Below are positions 24,356-34,406 of a stretch of DNA of 64,000 nucleotides, piece after piece. A model generated the notes under the pieces. The model was not told where the DNA came from, did not search any database, and saw only the letters and a program-made list of their open reading frames with translations. The DNA comes from Citrus sinensis (taxonomy: Eukaryota > Streptophyta > Magnoliopsida > Sapindales > Rutaceae). The position numbers and the translations under genes are program-made. The DNA is taken from positions 28,341,501 to 28,405,500 of the forward strand of contig NC_068559.1 in the NCBI RefSeq assembly GCF_022201045.2, written 5' to 3'. Each line of letters starts with the position of its first letter. Positions within the stretch are counted from its first letter, which is position 1.

Positions 24356-24802
24356 ATGGACTCTCTATTTTCTAAACTACAAAACAAGGAGGATTCAAAG
24401 TCAGCTACTGCTCACAATGAAAATCCCACCAAGGAGCACCACCAGCCGTCAAACGCTGAGCTCATGGCTAGTGCTAAATGTGTAGCAGAGGCAGCAAAGG
24501 CCACATTCAGCAAAGAATCAGACAAGGTGGACAAGGCCAAAGTTGCTGGGGCTGCTGAAAATCTTGTGGCTGCTGGTTCCAAATATGGCAACCTTGAAGA
24601 AAACAAGTATGTAGACAAGGCTAAGGATTATCTTCACCAATACCACTCTTCTCATTCCACTGCCCAGACCGACACCTCTGGCCACTCAGCCCAAGGTGGT
24701 CATGATTCATCATCAGTTCCATCTGGAGGTGGTGGTGATGAAAAGTCTGGAGGTGGCTATGGAGACTACCTGAAGACGGCTCAAGGTTTCTTGAACAAGT
24801 AG
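24356..24802 (+). CDS. Nodulin-related protein (NRP1-like), 148 residues, intronless
   Basis: The open frame starts MDSLFSKLQNKEDSKS and continues through the conserved core PSNAELMASAKCVAEAAKATF, KVDKAKVAGAAENLVAAGSKYG and YVDKAKDYLHQYH. It ends in a Gly/Ser/His-rich tail closed by GDYLKTAQGFLNK. This is the Arabidopsis NRP1 (At2g03440) family: small, hydrophilic, stress- and ABA-responsive proteins of uncertain biochemical role. No signal peptide or membrane segment is seen. An AATAAA-like signal (AAATAAATAATC) lies about 45 bases after the stop. A decayed tandem copy follows 0.8 kb downstream on the same strand. Confidence 0.92.
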   Translation: MDSLFSKLQNKEDSKSATAHNENPTKEHHQPSNAELMASAKCVAEAAKATFSKESDKVDKAKVAGAAENLVAAGSKYGNLEENKYVDKAKDYLHQYHSSHSTAQTDTSGHSAQGGHDSSSVPSGGGGDEKSGGGYGDYLKTAQGFLNK

Positions 24803-25637
24803 TGACTCTTATCTAATAGACTCTAGTATTGTTGATGAGCTAGGACAAATAAATAATCTGTTCTGTATGTTTCCTTTTAATTGTGTCTTTTGTTCTTATA
24901 AACTACAAATTTGTGTATTAATGTGTCAACTTTCCAGATTGGGCTTGCTTGCTAAAGCTAGCCATATCTGTATATGTGCGTGCTTATTGTTAACTAATGT
25001 CATATTGTAATGTTTGGATCATTTAACTACTATAATCTGCTTCTCTAAATAATGATTTTATAGATGTGTGTGTGTGACACTTTAGCTATAGAAGGTATTT
25101 CTACTGGTTGTGCATGTATGTATGTATACACACACACACACACACACACCCCTCTCATATATTGATATACATCACGATCTATCTCAAGTGCATTAACTTT
25201 CTCCTTGTTTCCTGTATTGTGGGAATCTTGTAGATATTGATTCTGATTTGTATTCTAAAATTCTTTTGTGATTGGATGGAATTTCATTTTAGTGGACCTC
25301 GGGCCTCGCGTGTTGGCTTGGTTAGCAGGTAATATAATTATTAGGAATATTTACAATTTTCATGGCTCCAAAATGTCTAATAACATTTGGCGACCGAGAT
25401 TTCACAGCCAACATTTCTGTGAACAGACAGGCAATATTAAGTCCAGACCCTGTGAGAAATTAAAACCAGGAAACATATCCAATGCTAAAAAGAAATCGGT
25501 TCCCCGTAGATTATGAAACTTTAACCACCTATATGATGTATACGTCGGTTGCACGGTCAATGAGTCAATAGATCTATTGAGTTATACAGCATCATTTTTT
25601 ATCTTTCTTCTTTTCTTTTGCATATAATTGAGCAAAA
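24803..25637. other. 3' flank of NRP1-like gene and spacer to its broken copy
   Basis: The 3' UTR occupies the first 150-250 bases. A (CA)n microsatellite lies at 25127-25150. The rest is featureless AT-rich spacer; an 82-codon plus-strand frame near 25268-25516 has no recognisable content. Confidence 0.5.
25127..25150. repeat. (CA)n microsatellite
   Basis: About twelve uninterrupted CA units, preceded by a short GTAT repeat. Confidence 0.9.
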
Positions 25638-26412
25638 ATGAATTCATTTTTCACAAGCCAAACAAACAACGTGACAATCATCACGTGCACAATGAACAAT
25701 ATTCTTCCCATGATGGCAAGTCCAACATGCACCACAACGAGCACTCTTATTTCTTCCTATGGTGAGATCCATATAAGCACCGCAACGAACATTCTTCCTG
25801 TGGAGACTAGCCCTACAAGCACCAAAATGTAAATTCTTCCTACAGTGAGCCGTTCAGGAATCACAATGTTGAATATTCTTCCTATGGTGACAAGCCCTGC
25901 AAGGGCCATAATGAACAATATCCTTCCTGTGATGACAAGCCCCCCAAGCCCCATCAATATTCTGAGTATGACAAATCAGGCAAACCTGCCAAAAACCATC
26001 AACCATCCAATGCTGAGCTCCTTTCTAGCGCCAAATTGGTTGCTGACGCAGCGAAAGACACGTTGAACAGTGATCATGACAAGGTAGACAAGACTAAGGT
26101 TGCCCATGCCGCCGGAGATCTTCTTAAAGCCGGGTCTCGTTACGGAAAGTGAAGATGAGACGGGCTATGGCAAGTTTTTAGGAAGGCTGAGGATTATTTG
26201 CACAAATTACAATAATAAGCTACTTTCCAAGGATACCTATTCGAGCTCTCATTCTGGCCACTCAGGCCACGGCGATAAACCCAGCTCTTCATGATGATCA
26301 TTATGGCCACTCTGGCAGCTCTAAGACAAATCCTAGTGGTGGTCATAAGGATTCTGGTGGCGTGTATGAAGATTACTTGAAGATAGCTGAAGGTTTAATT
26401 AGGAAGCATTGA
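25638..26412 (+). pseudogene. Broken tandem copy of the nodulin-related protein gene, with an expanded N-terminal repeat
   Basis: The block at 25987-26150 translates cleanly as HQPSNAELLSSAKLVADAAK, then KVDKTKVAHAAGDLLKAGS and RYGK, colinear with the intact NRP gene, and then meets a TGA. The downstream pieces (ETGYGKFL, KAEDYLHKLQ, GHSGHGDKPSSS, YEDYLKIAEGLIRKH) need further frame changes. Ahead of the core lies a roughly 45-bp repeat present in five or six copies, encoding variants of HNEYSSYGDKPCK in shifting frames; the intact neighbour has no such expansion. Frame changes and in-frame stops argue for a pseudogene, but the core is well preserved, so the decay is not very old. A hidden-intron gene is possible but less likely. 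Confidence 0.8.
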
Positions 26413-26670
26413 GTCTTTGATATTGTCATATAGACTGATATTGGATCATTCATCAAGGCTCAAGCGATGCGCTTGGTTGTTCTTTATGTATGATTATGTT
26501 TGATATTTTACTTTTGACAGTTGTTTTTTATGTAAAGAAGTCAAAGATACGCATTCCTTTAATTAGAAATAATAACTGGATCATTTATATTTTTATAAAT
26601 CTGATGGAAATTACAATCTGAGCATTTACAGAATCCTAAAGAAATATTTACATTGGTGAAGTGATGATAT

Positions 26671-28444
26671 TCAGAAGCAGGAACATGTGGTGGCAGGAAT
26701 TTTCCCCGTCGTTCTGATTTTATTAGCCTTTTCTTTTGCCTTAAACTCTGCTTTTCTTCGCTTCTCCTGTGCCTGTGCTCTTGCTCCTCCTGCTATCCGA
26801 TCAATAGATTCCATGTCACTGCGAAATTTTTGCAAGGCTTTTACCCGTCTTTTCTCCAATTCACCCTGCATCTCCAAGAAGACATGGGAGAGATATCGCT
26901 TATCAGTTCCTAAGAATCAGTTTTAATTAGGACTCACTCGAGGCAACAAGAAACTTACCTCTGCTCTGTCCAATTTTCTTCTGGCTTTCTTCTTCTTCCT
27001 CTCCTCCCAGGAAAGTATTGTCTCATTTAACTTCTCATACCTGACAATTCTATCTGTTACTACTTCTAAGTGCTTGCGCAAATTGCAAAGAACATGTTGA
27101 AGCAAATGTTTCAGTTACCTCTCCTTGATCCTGGCCATCTCAGCCTTCTCCCAGGCATCTGCTTGAGTTTCAGTTGTTGGAGGCCTTGCTGGAATCTGTC
27201 TTTTTGTTTCAGTTGGTGGGGTAGCAGGCTTAATGGGAGGAGGAATATCAGGTTTTGATTTTGTCCCTCCGGGGCTTCTCGGGGGCAGATCAATTTTCTG
27301 CCTATCTCCTTCAGGTTTTTTGCTGCTGGTTCTGTTCGAGACTTCATCAGCAAAAGTTGGAGCTTTTTTCATTGATGATGGACTGGGATCAGTGACCTTG
27401 CTTGGTGATCTTTTAGGTTTTGTACCGTCAGGGCTCTTCTTCAATAGCTCATCCCGAAATGTTGGAGTCTTTTTAATTGGTGATGGATCAATGGCTTTTT
27501 CAGGAGCCCCTTCATCTTTAGCAGCAGTTACTGGCACTTCCCTATCCGGACTTGCCAAACTTGTCGTTGCAATGTCTTCTGTTACAAACAATTCCATTAT
27601 GTTTGTACTTTCATTTGACGTATTTTAAAGTTGTTTCACAAGTTCAGAATATTTACCTGAGAACCTTTTTGATATTCTACCAGGTTCTGTAATTGGTATT
27701 GGTGTATCGTCTTTTTTGCTCTTTTGCCTTCTCAAAGATGCATCGGGGCCATCACTGTTCTTTTTCTGTTCTGACATATTTGAGATTAATGCATCTTCCT
27801 TTTGGCTTTTGACCCTGCTCATAGAGGGCTGGGGAGCAACTACACTGGTCTTTCTTTGACCTGGGATGCGCGATTCTTCTATTGATTTGTTAATGGCATA
27901 GGCAGCAGCTGCCACCGCAGTTGCATGGTCCATTTGGGTGTTGGGATCAAATTCCCCGCTCATTTGCCTAGAAAATTGTCTCCTTAACCAGTTCCGAGTT
28001 CTCTTCTCTGCAAAATACCAATCATATGTCAAAAGTTTTCAAGTAAAATTTTTTGATGATTTCCTGTGGCTATATCAATTCATTGTGATGAACCATTTTA
28101 AAGATAAGATGCTACAGGATGAGAAATCTAGTGGTACCTCCTTTGAAATATTGTGTTTTCTGGAGTAGTATTCGCCGTTCTTTGAAGCTGATAGGTTCTT
28201 CAGGATTCTCTTGTCCTACACTAGAAAATCTTACCCTAACACAAGTGGTCAGTTATGTTACAAAACGGGCAATTGCTACAGCTTCTCGATAGTACATTAA
28301 AAACACCAAAAAAATTCGTTCTCTTTTCATCCGTTCAATCATAGAATTTAATTTCAATGAAACACATGCAAAGATTTGTTTGTGAGTATTTTCTGATTCA
28401 AGAAATTAGTTACCTTACCTCACTTGCTTGATCAAACTATCCAT
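26671..28444 (-). CDS. Remorin, long N-terminal variant, 6 exons, 403 residues
   Basis: Minus-strand exons are 28444-28419, 28235-28138, 28007-27657, 27578-27119, 27040-26959 and 26865-26671 (1212 bp, phases consistent). The first exon is only 26 bp (MDSLIKQV then the split Arg codon). The middle is a long, disordered, Lys/Ser/Pro-rich region with repeated KKTPTFRDE / KKAPTFADE motifs. The C-terminal remorin domain occupies about the last 115 residues: DAWEKAEMARIKERYEKL, ILSWEERKKKKARRKLDRAE, GELEKRRVKALQKF and RIAGGARAQAQEKRRK form a coiled coil. The last residues, TTCSCF, contain the Cys pair typical of the RemCA membrane anchor, which is S-acylated in characterised remorins. Remorins form plasma-membrane nanodomains and influence plasmodesmata and symbiont or virus responses. 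It corresponds by position and type to Arabidopsis At1g69325. Confidence 0.91.
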
Positions 28445-29062
28445 CGTTGTTTATTAAGACCCTTCTCAAATCTCAACTTTCTTAAGAATGATCCGCATGC
28501 CTTACTCATGGCTTCGGCGTTTATACAAAGAAGAAGCCCTAAGAGAAGGCTTCACATTGTTAGTCTTAGGGTATGGCTAGGCGTGGAGAGGGCGCACGCA
28601 AAGTTTGATGTGCTTTGCATTCAAGCACTGGTTTGGATTTTAAAAGGGCTACTGCATCAAGAAAAGTATTCTTTCCCCTCTCACCTTTTTACTTTCTTGC
28701 AAATTATTCTTTGCCTTCACTCTTAGCTTCAAATAAAATAAATACAGCCTCTAGCTTATGCAATGAAGTTGCTCTCAAGAAGGGTTGAGAATAATCTTGA
28801 AAAAGAACAAAATTTAAATATAAATAAGATTATATTTTTGTGCAATAGATGGGATTGAAATTAAAACGAACAAACGCCTTTATCCAACATCAATGATAAG
28901 AAATAAAGAAGAAGAATTGACCACTTTAATCACTTGATCCCCCTCAAGCAATTGAGGAAACTTCTACGGTGCCTATATTTTTGGAGTGTCCACAAATAAA
29001 GTAATAGTAAAGCACGCAACCTAAGACTAATAAGAAGTTGAAATTGGACTCTGAAAATGTTT
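28445..29062. other. Intergenic; remorin promoter and leader, 3' flank of heparanase-like gene
   Basis: Both neighbours are on the minus strand. A 100-codon plus-strand frame at 28424-28726 overlaps the remorin first exon and has no recognisable domain. Nothing else is visible. Confidence 0.45.
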
Positions 29063-31323
29063 CTAAGCACAAGCGGGGGCTTTAAAATCTCTGAGAGTTG
29101 CAAAAACAATAGAATGAGGAGCAACTGTGATAGGAGAATAACGATCCGCAAGCTTTGGCTCCATTGAAGGGATATCTAATGAATTCGTGAGCTTCAATGG
29201 AGTACCATTAAGTAATACAACGTCACTTTGAATATTTCCACCCTCTGGCGTCAAATGGTACTCTTCTCTTGGTTTTTCATCTTGAGAATCCTGGGTTTGT
29301 TCTTGTGAAGGGTACAGATTCATATCATTGATAACCGAAACATCGAAGGAGGTCGAGTTTGACAAGTTGATCAGAAGTACAGTAATCCCAGGCTGCAAAA
29401 TAATGTAGCATTTTTAATCATGTTATAATAAAAGAATAACTGCATGCTGTATTTGTAAGATAGAGAAACTTAATTTACCTTTTCCTTGGAACAATGAGAA
29501 TATACTCTCAAATATGGAGAGGCATTCTGAGTAGTAGCAAGCACATTCTTGCCCATCAGGCGATGCCACAGAAGAGAACTGGCACAAAAGGCGACACAGA
29601 ATGTTAGTGAAATTTTAATAACTCAAACTTGTTGAACCACTGAAGCACCCTGCTAAATAATTACCCATAATAATCAGGATTAGGAATGAATGTTGTAGTA
29701 TTAAGGAGAGCATAGTTTCCACCAATCAAAGCTTGTCTGCAGAAAACCTTGTGATTGAAAGTTGATGTCATGCCCAGTTGGTCCAAGAACCTATTTCAAT
29801 AAAATACCACTTCACTATGTGTAAATAAATACATGTGTACAAAGGTTTATAGGCAAAATGGTTTTTACCAGAAGCCGTCAGCAAAGGTATGTGACACATA
29901 TTTGCCACCACTGTTGAAAGCTCCACCAGCTTCCCCCACCCAAGCTCCTGACCACGGCCCAAATTCCTTGACAGTCTCGGAAATATCTTTGTATGTCTGA
30001 GCAATCTGATCCAAGTAATACGGATCCTGAATCCTGTTAATAAGTTCAGGATCATTTCCTGCAAATAACAAAGAATTTTCTTACGCCAGAACCCAATAAG
30101 ATTCCTAAAAATTTTCAAGGAAAAATACAGTAAATATGACAAACCTGGTCCAAGGTTATAGATATGGTGCGTTAGTCCATCGACAACATCTTGGCCTGAT
30201 TTCTCTAGAAAAGTATTAAACCATTGCTTATCAAAAAAGCCAGCAGGTCCCAATACTTTAGGCTGTGTTGTGGCGTCAGGGTACATTTCTCTCACAAGAT
30301 TTTTGAGTGCCACAATGTCTTTAGCATACTGCTCAGCAGAAACTTTAGCAGATACCCCAGATGCACAAAGTTCATTCCCTGATAATGATAAACATAACAG
30401 AAATTATATGCACAACTTTGCATTATGCAAAAAAAAAGATTCTACCAATTCTGTTACAATCTTAATTTTTACCGAGTTCGTAGGATTCAATCTTGTATCC
30501 TTTAGAGATTGTGTACTTCATCAAATCTCGAGCATTTTGTGCGTTCCAATCACCCTCCCAAAGTGTGTCATCAGTTTTAGATTTTTTCCTTCCAATGAGA
30601 GCGTTCAATCCAAATGTCATCATAGCTCTGGAAACAAATGCATCTTAGTTAATTACTGTTCAATCTTATACGTGTTTAGAATAGAAGGATTTTGAATTTT
30701 TCGTGCAGTAAATACCCTGTTTGGTTAAATAAATCATTGATCTCATCCCATCTATTCATTGAGAGGCAGCCTTTGCTGAAGCCAAACAAACCATCTTTCC
30801 TAAGTTTAAAATGGGGGCACTTCTTTGCAGAATTGCCAACTTTGTAAAAGACCTGATCTTGCAATGAACCTCCAACTCTGATTCTCAAAGGCTGGAACGC
30901 TGAAAACGTTCGCCACAGTTAAAGTAAGAACGAAAACAAAAATAAAACAAGCTAACAAAGGCTTGGCTAAACATAACGCTATATTTACCCTTGATTGCAT
31001 TGGAAAGTATCTTGTTTTTCAAGTCCTGCAAATATTTAAAAACCCAGAAAACTAAATAAGTTTCTGCTTCATGTATATAATATGGGGAAAAAAGAAAAAA
31101 AGAAAAAAAATACCAGATTGAGAACGCCAGACTTTCCCCAGGGGCACTGGTTATAATCACATTTGTTAATTGGCCACCAGTCAATAGTTGCGCAAACAAA
31201 GTTGTCGTCAGTGTTGGCTATAGAGGTCGCTCCTTGAACCGTCACCTTTACATCTTCTGCTGAAGAAGAAACTGCTGAAAGCAGTAGCAGAAGAATAGAC
31301 AATACTGTCACTTTAGCTATCAT
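29063..31323 (-). CDS. Heparanase-like protein, glycoside hydrolase family 79, 9 exons
   Basis: Minus-strand exons are 31323-31114, 31025-30989, 30899-30716, 30627-30473, 30378-30145, 30058-29869, 29790-29665, 29578-29479 and 29392-29063, totalling 1566 bp (521 residues) with matching phases. The protein begins with a signal peptide (MIAKVTVLSILLLLLSAVSS). The GH79 active site is intact: the acid/base Glu in YELGNELC (about residue 198) and the nucleophile Glu in WVGEAGGAFNSGG (about residue 316). Plant members are secreted or wall-bound beta-glucuronidases that trim glucuronic acid from arabinogalactan proteins; some Lamiales homologues act on baicalin. The ATG at 31323 was chosen because the frame upstream starts only with TTG. 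The second exon is just 37 bp. The length is normal for the family. Confidence 0.93.
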
Positions 31324-31846
31324 TATCACCACAATGATCAAGAATCAAACTGCAATTAAAAAAATAAAATGATGTGACTGACATACGTACAAAGACATTA
31401 TATATATACTGCCAGTACAGTGCATAAAAGTGGTGTAACAGAAGAGTAATTCTGTTAGAAGTTGATAACCAATTCATCTAATTTTACTATACTTTGAACC
31501 GAAAAAATAACCCCAAAAAATTAGAGAGAGAGAGAGAGAGAGAGAAAATCTAATCTTTTTAGCATTATCTAATTTGTTAGATGATTCATGATTCTTTCCT
31601 TCTTAGTCTCTTGATGTTATCTTGTTCTTCTTAGTTGTCTAATCTTATCCCATTCGTATTTAAGTGGAAGATAATTAAAGTGTTTTATATCTTCTGTTTT
31701 TCTTCTAATTTTTATTCCAATTTTAGATACAAAATTCAACCATTTCTGCTTTCATGTCAATTATGATTAAATTACTTCTCGCGTACATCTGGGATTTTTA
31801 TTCCAATTTAAGATACAATTTTTGTTTTTTTAATAAAAAAAAATGA
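31324..31846. other. Promoter region of the heparanase-like gene
   Basis: This is AT-rich DNA with a (GA)n run at 31523-31547 (CT-rich on the gene's sense strand), 200 bp upstream of the start codon. No other feature was seen. Confidence 0.5.
31523..31547. repeat. (GA)n microsatellite
   Basis: About twelve AG units. On the sense strand of the heparanase-like gene this is a CT repeat of the kind often found in plant core promoters and leaders. Confidence 0.9.
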
Positions 31847-31922
31847 TGCTTTAGTCGGAGTCGTCGAACTCAAAACCTTCCATTTACTAAACGGGTGCTC
31901 TAACCAACCGAGCTACGAAAAC
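31847..31922 (-). pseudogene. tRNA-Thr (AGU anticodon)-like relic
   Basis: Reading the minus strand from 31922, GTTTTCGTAGCTCGGTTGG is followed by TTAGAGCACCCG and an anticodon arm with loop TTAGTAA (anticodon AGT, threonine). A degenerate T arm with GAGTTCGA and a 3' part ending AAAGCA follow. The order and spacing are those of plant nuclear tRNA-Thr. The anticodon stem has a mismatch and a G-T pair, the T arm does not pair normally, and the acceptor strands match poorly. It is therefore a tRNA pseudogene rather than an active gene. A covariance-model score would settle it. Confidence 0.65.
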
Positions 31923-33275
31923 AATCTCAGTATTTAGAACGGAGTGAAGTTCCATGCTAATCAAAAGACTCTTGAGTTAGAAAGTTCCAAGGTTTCTTAG
32001 CCTTTACACCGGGCTTAGATGAATTTTCGTATAAATTACAGAATTAGATGGAATATATCTAAGTAGCTTTCCATGACTTTTCTTGAGGAAATAAAACAAG
32101 GAATCTCGCATTTCTTTTAAAATTGGGTGTCTGTAGTCCATGTATCTGAAAATCAATTAAAAAGACCTATGAACATATGTACATATTACAAACTGTGCAA
32201 TATACTCATTCCACCAGACGTAGATCAATGTCAAAAGATATGCATATTCCCTTTTGAAGCCATTAATTTAAATCAGAAGTAATCACTAATCAAAAGATAT
32301 GCATATTCTAGCCCAACCTTCCCAGTAGAACCATTTGTCAAAAGTAATCACTCATAAATTCTGTGCGACTATAAATCGCAAGTTGATTTAGGGATATGAG
32401 CAAGTCCAGATGGTATGCCTCCAGTCATTTTGTTGCGTGACAGGTAACTACAACCAACGGAGCAATTGATTCACAATGCGATAGGAAAAAACCAATCGAA
32501 ATTTAAATTAAATTAGCAACACAATGGTTATGTTCTTTACTCGTATGTAGTTATCACCATATTAAGCACAATATTGTCACTGAACGTCATCCATCTCCAT
32601 TTTTTGTTCAAATTTGTTAAGCATAAACGAACACTGCTTAATTTAAATTTGTAAAGTAATCATGGAAGTACTTGTCATCTGTTACTTAAAACAATAGATG
32701 ACATGTTGTCTCTATGTTTATAAAGTAAACGACATGTCTTTTCAAAATTCTGTATAGACGATTCATTGTAAATGATTACCTCCAAGCATATTGTTTACGA
32801 TAGTCCTGTTTTTGGGTTAAAATATTCGATGACATGTCTATATTTTTTTTGTAAATTAGATGAAATATTGAAATGTCATGACGTTTCAAGCATCCAATTA
32901 TACCAAAATTTTCTTTAAATACACTAGTGAAGTTCTCATCACATATTTTAATGTGTTTAAGCCAAAAAATATATCAATTATACGTAAATGTAATTGTTAT
33001 TGCTACATACATATGCATACGTATAGATATGTATATATATATATATATATATATATCAAAAAATTCAGACGTCACTATACATAAGAACATGAATATGATA
33101 TTATTGCAGATGTAAAAAAGATATATCTCTTAAACTCAAAAAGCTTGCAAATTGCAATTGGCAGATAGATCCAAATTAATGAAACTCATGGGTTTCTCTT
33201 GAAGCTCACCTCCGTCCAATAATACTTGATCCAGTAGGCCGTACTCGTAATTAAAACACACTAGCTAGGCTAGAG
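31923..33275. other. Intergenic, AT-rich, with weak local repeats
   Basis: An imperfect repeat of TCAAAAGATATGCATATTC occurs near 32231 and 32289. An (AT)n run lies at 33031-33056. No coding region is supported. Confidence 0.5.
33031..33056. repeat. (AT)n microsatellite
   Basis: About thirteen uninterrupted TA units. Confidence 0.9.
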
Positions 33276-33430
33276 GGTTCACCATTTCCATGCTTGTTTC
33301 TGGTTGCTGCCTCCCACAAAACTTTCAATCTCAAATGTACATACCACTCATGTCATAGTAATGAATACTCTTTAATTACCACCTAAAGAGCAGGACCCAT
33401 TAATCCCGAAACAAGCATGGAAATAGCAAC
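33276..33430. other. Hairpin-forming inverted repeat, candidate miRNA-precursor-like structure
   Basis: The 17 bases at 33284-33300 (ATTTCCATGCTTGTTTC) are perfectly complementary to 33408-33424, and pairing continues weakly on both sides (GGTT before, GGG after). The loop is about 107 nt. The fold-back is 260 bp past the stop codon of the CLE gene. The arms are long enough for a Dicer-like substrate, but the flanking pairing is weaker than in most plant MIR genes. It matches no miRNA I can recall, and a MITE remnant is an alternative. Confidence 0.35.
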
Positions 33431-33682
33431 CACTTAATTTGCAACCAATTAACCACAGATATAATATCAAAAACAAATTGAAGACATAACACTTAATTAG
33501 ACAATAACACCTAGGTAGAACCTCGTACGTTGAGAAGAGAGATCATGACATCATATATCCTCAGGAATTCCTGAAAATTAAGCTGCACCCAAATGTTTCT
33601 CGAACAAGAAAGATACCATGAGCAGGAAGATGAAAGAAAATGTGTGAAAGAAATGATATAAGTTAAAGAAGGGGGATGACCA

Positions 33683-34030
33683 TCAATTGTGAAGAGGGTT
33701 TGGGCCGGTGGGAACGAGTCTTTTTTCGACGCCGTATCTGGGATCAACGATCTGATCATGACCAAGTGGAGGTGGTGGTGGGGAGTAGTGTTGGTGGTGG
33801 TTTATTTGGAGTTGAATGCACAAAGAACGCGAGTTCTTGTTCAAGAACGTGTCACAAGAATTGGGATTCTTTATGTCGTAGGGCTTGGGAATGGGAAACC
33901 GGGCGGCTGACGACGACGATGCGAAAGAGATGAGCAGAAGAAGAAGAGGAAGCAAGACTATCATCATCAAGAAGCGATGATGGCCGTGCATGTGCATGCC
34001 GGAGGGAGAGCTCTGCCTCTGCATGGCCAT
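33683..34030 (-). CDS. CLE peptide precursor, CLE9/CLE10 type, 115 residues
   Basis: A single exon encodes MAMQRQSSPSGMHMHGHH, a hydrophobic signal segment (FLMMIVLLPLLLLLISFA, about residues 20-37), a variable linker with a His/Pro-rich stretch, and at the extreme C terminus the CLE dodecapeptide RLVPTGPNPLHN (residues 104-115). The peptide differs from Arabidopsis CLE9/CLE10 (RLVPSGPNPLHN) only by Thr for Ser at position 5. CLE9/10 are secreted ligands that limit stomatal lineage divisions through HSL1 and act in xylem development through BAM receptors. Small size, signal peptide and C-terminal motif make the call firm. The position beside remorin and WRKY57 genes matches At1g69320 (CLE10). 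Two nearby in-frame ATGs at residues 1 and 3 make the exact start slightly uncertain. Confidence 0.93.
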   Translation of the reverse strand: MAMQRQSSPSGMHMHGHHRFLMMIVLLPLLLLLISFASSSSAARFPIPKPYDIKNPNSCDTFLNKNSRSLCIQLQINHHQHYSPPPPPLGHDQIVDPRYGVEKRLVPTGPNPLHN

Positions 34031-34362
34031 GGCTTTTATTGATTAATTAATTTTGATTTCAATTTCTTGGAATACGGAGAGGGCGATGGGAGCGATTTGT
34101 AGTGAAAGAGATCGATCGAGGGACGGATGTATGTGGATGATGGATTGATGGTGTTGTGGGAAACTGGCATATGCAGAAAGGGACTCACTTTCACTGGTAG
34201 TGTGTTTCTAATAATGCAAAGAAAGCAGGCAGCAAGGGACTTATGAAGTTGTTTTAGTCACTGCATTCACTACATCTCCTCTCTCTCATCAAATGGATCA
34301 CGTATTTTCGTAGGTCTGTAGTAACACTTAGTGCTTTTAATATAGCTTTAAGAAAGCTGCGA

Positions 34363-34406
34363 TTTCTTTTCTTTTCTTTTCTTTTCTTTATTTATTTATT
34401 TATTTT
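34363..34406. repeat. (TTTTC)n(TTTA)n microsatellite
   Basis: About five TTTTC units run into four or five TTTA units, 350 bp upstream of the CLE start codon. Confidence 0.85.

Noticed and set aside
27233-27628. 131-codon plus-strand frame
   Set aside because: It lies antisense to the remorin exon coding for the low-complexity Lys/Pro/Ser region; such regions often leave the opposite strand open.
30270-30695. 141-codon plus-strand frame
   Set aside because: It is antisense to exons 3-5 of the heparanase-like gene, spans their introns and has no domain.
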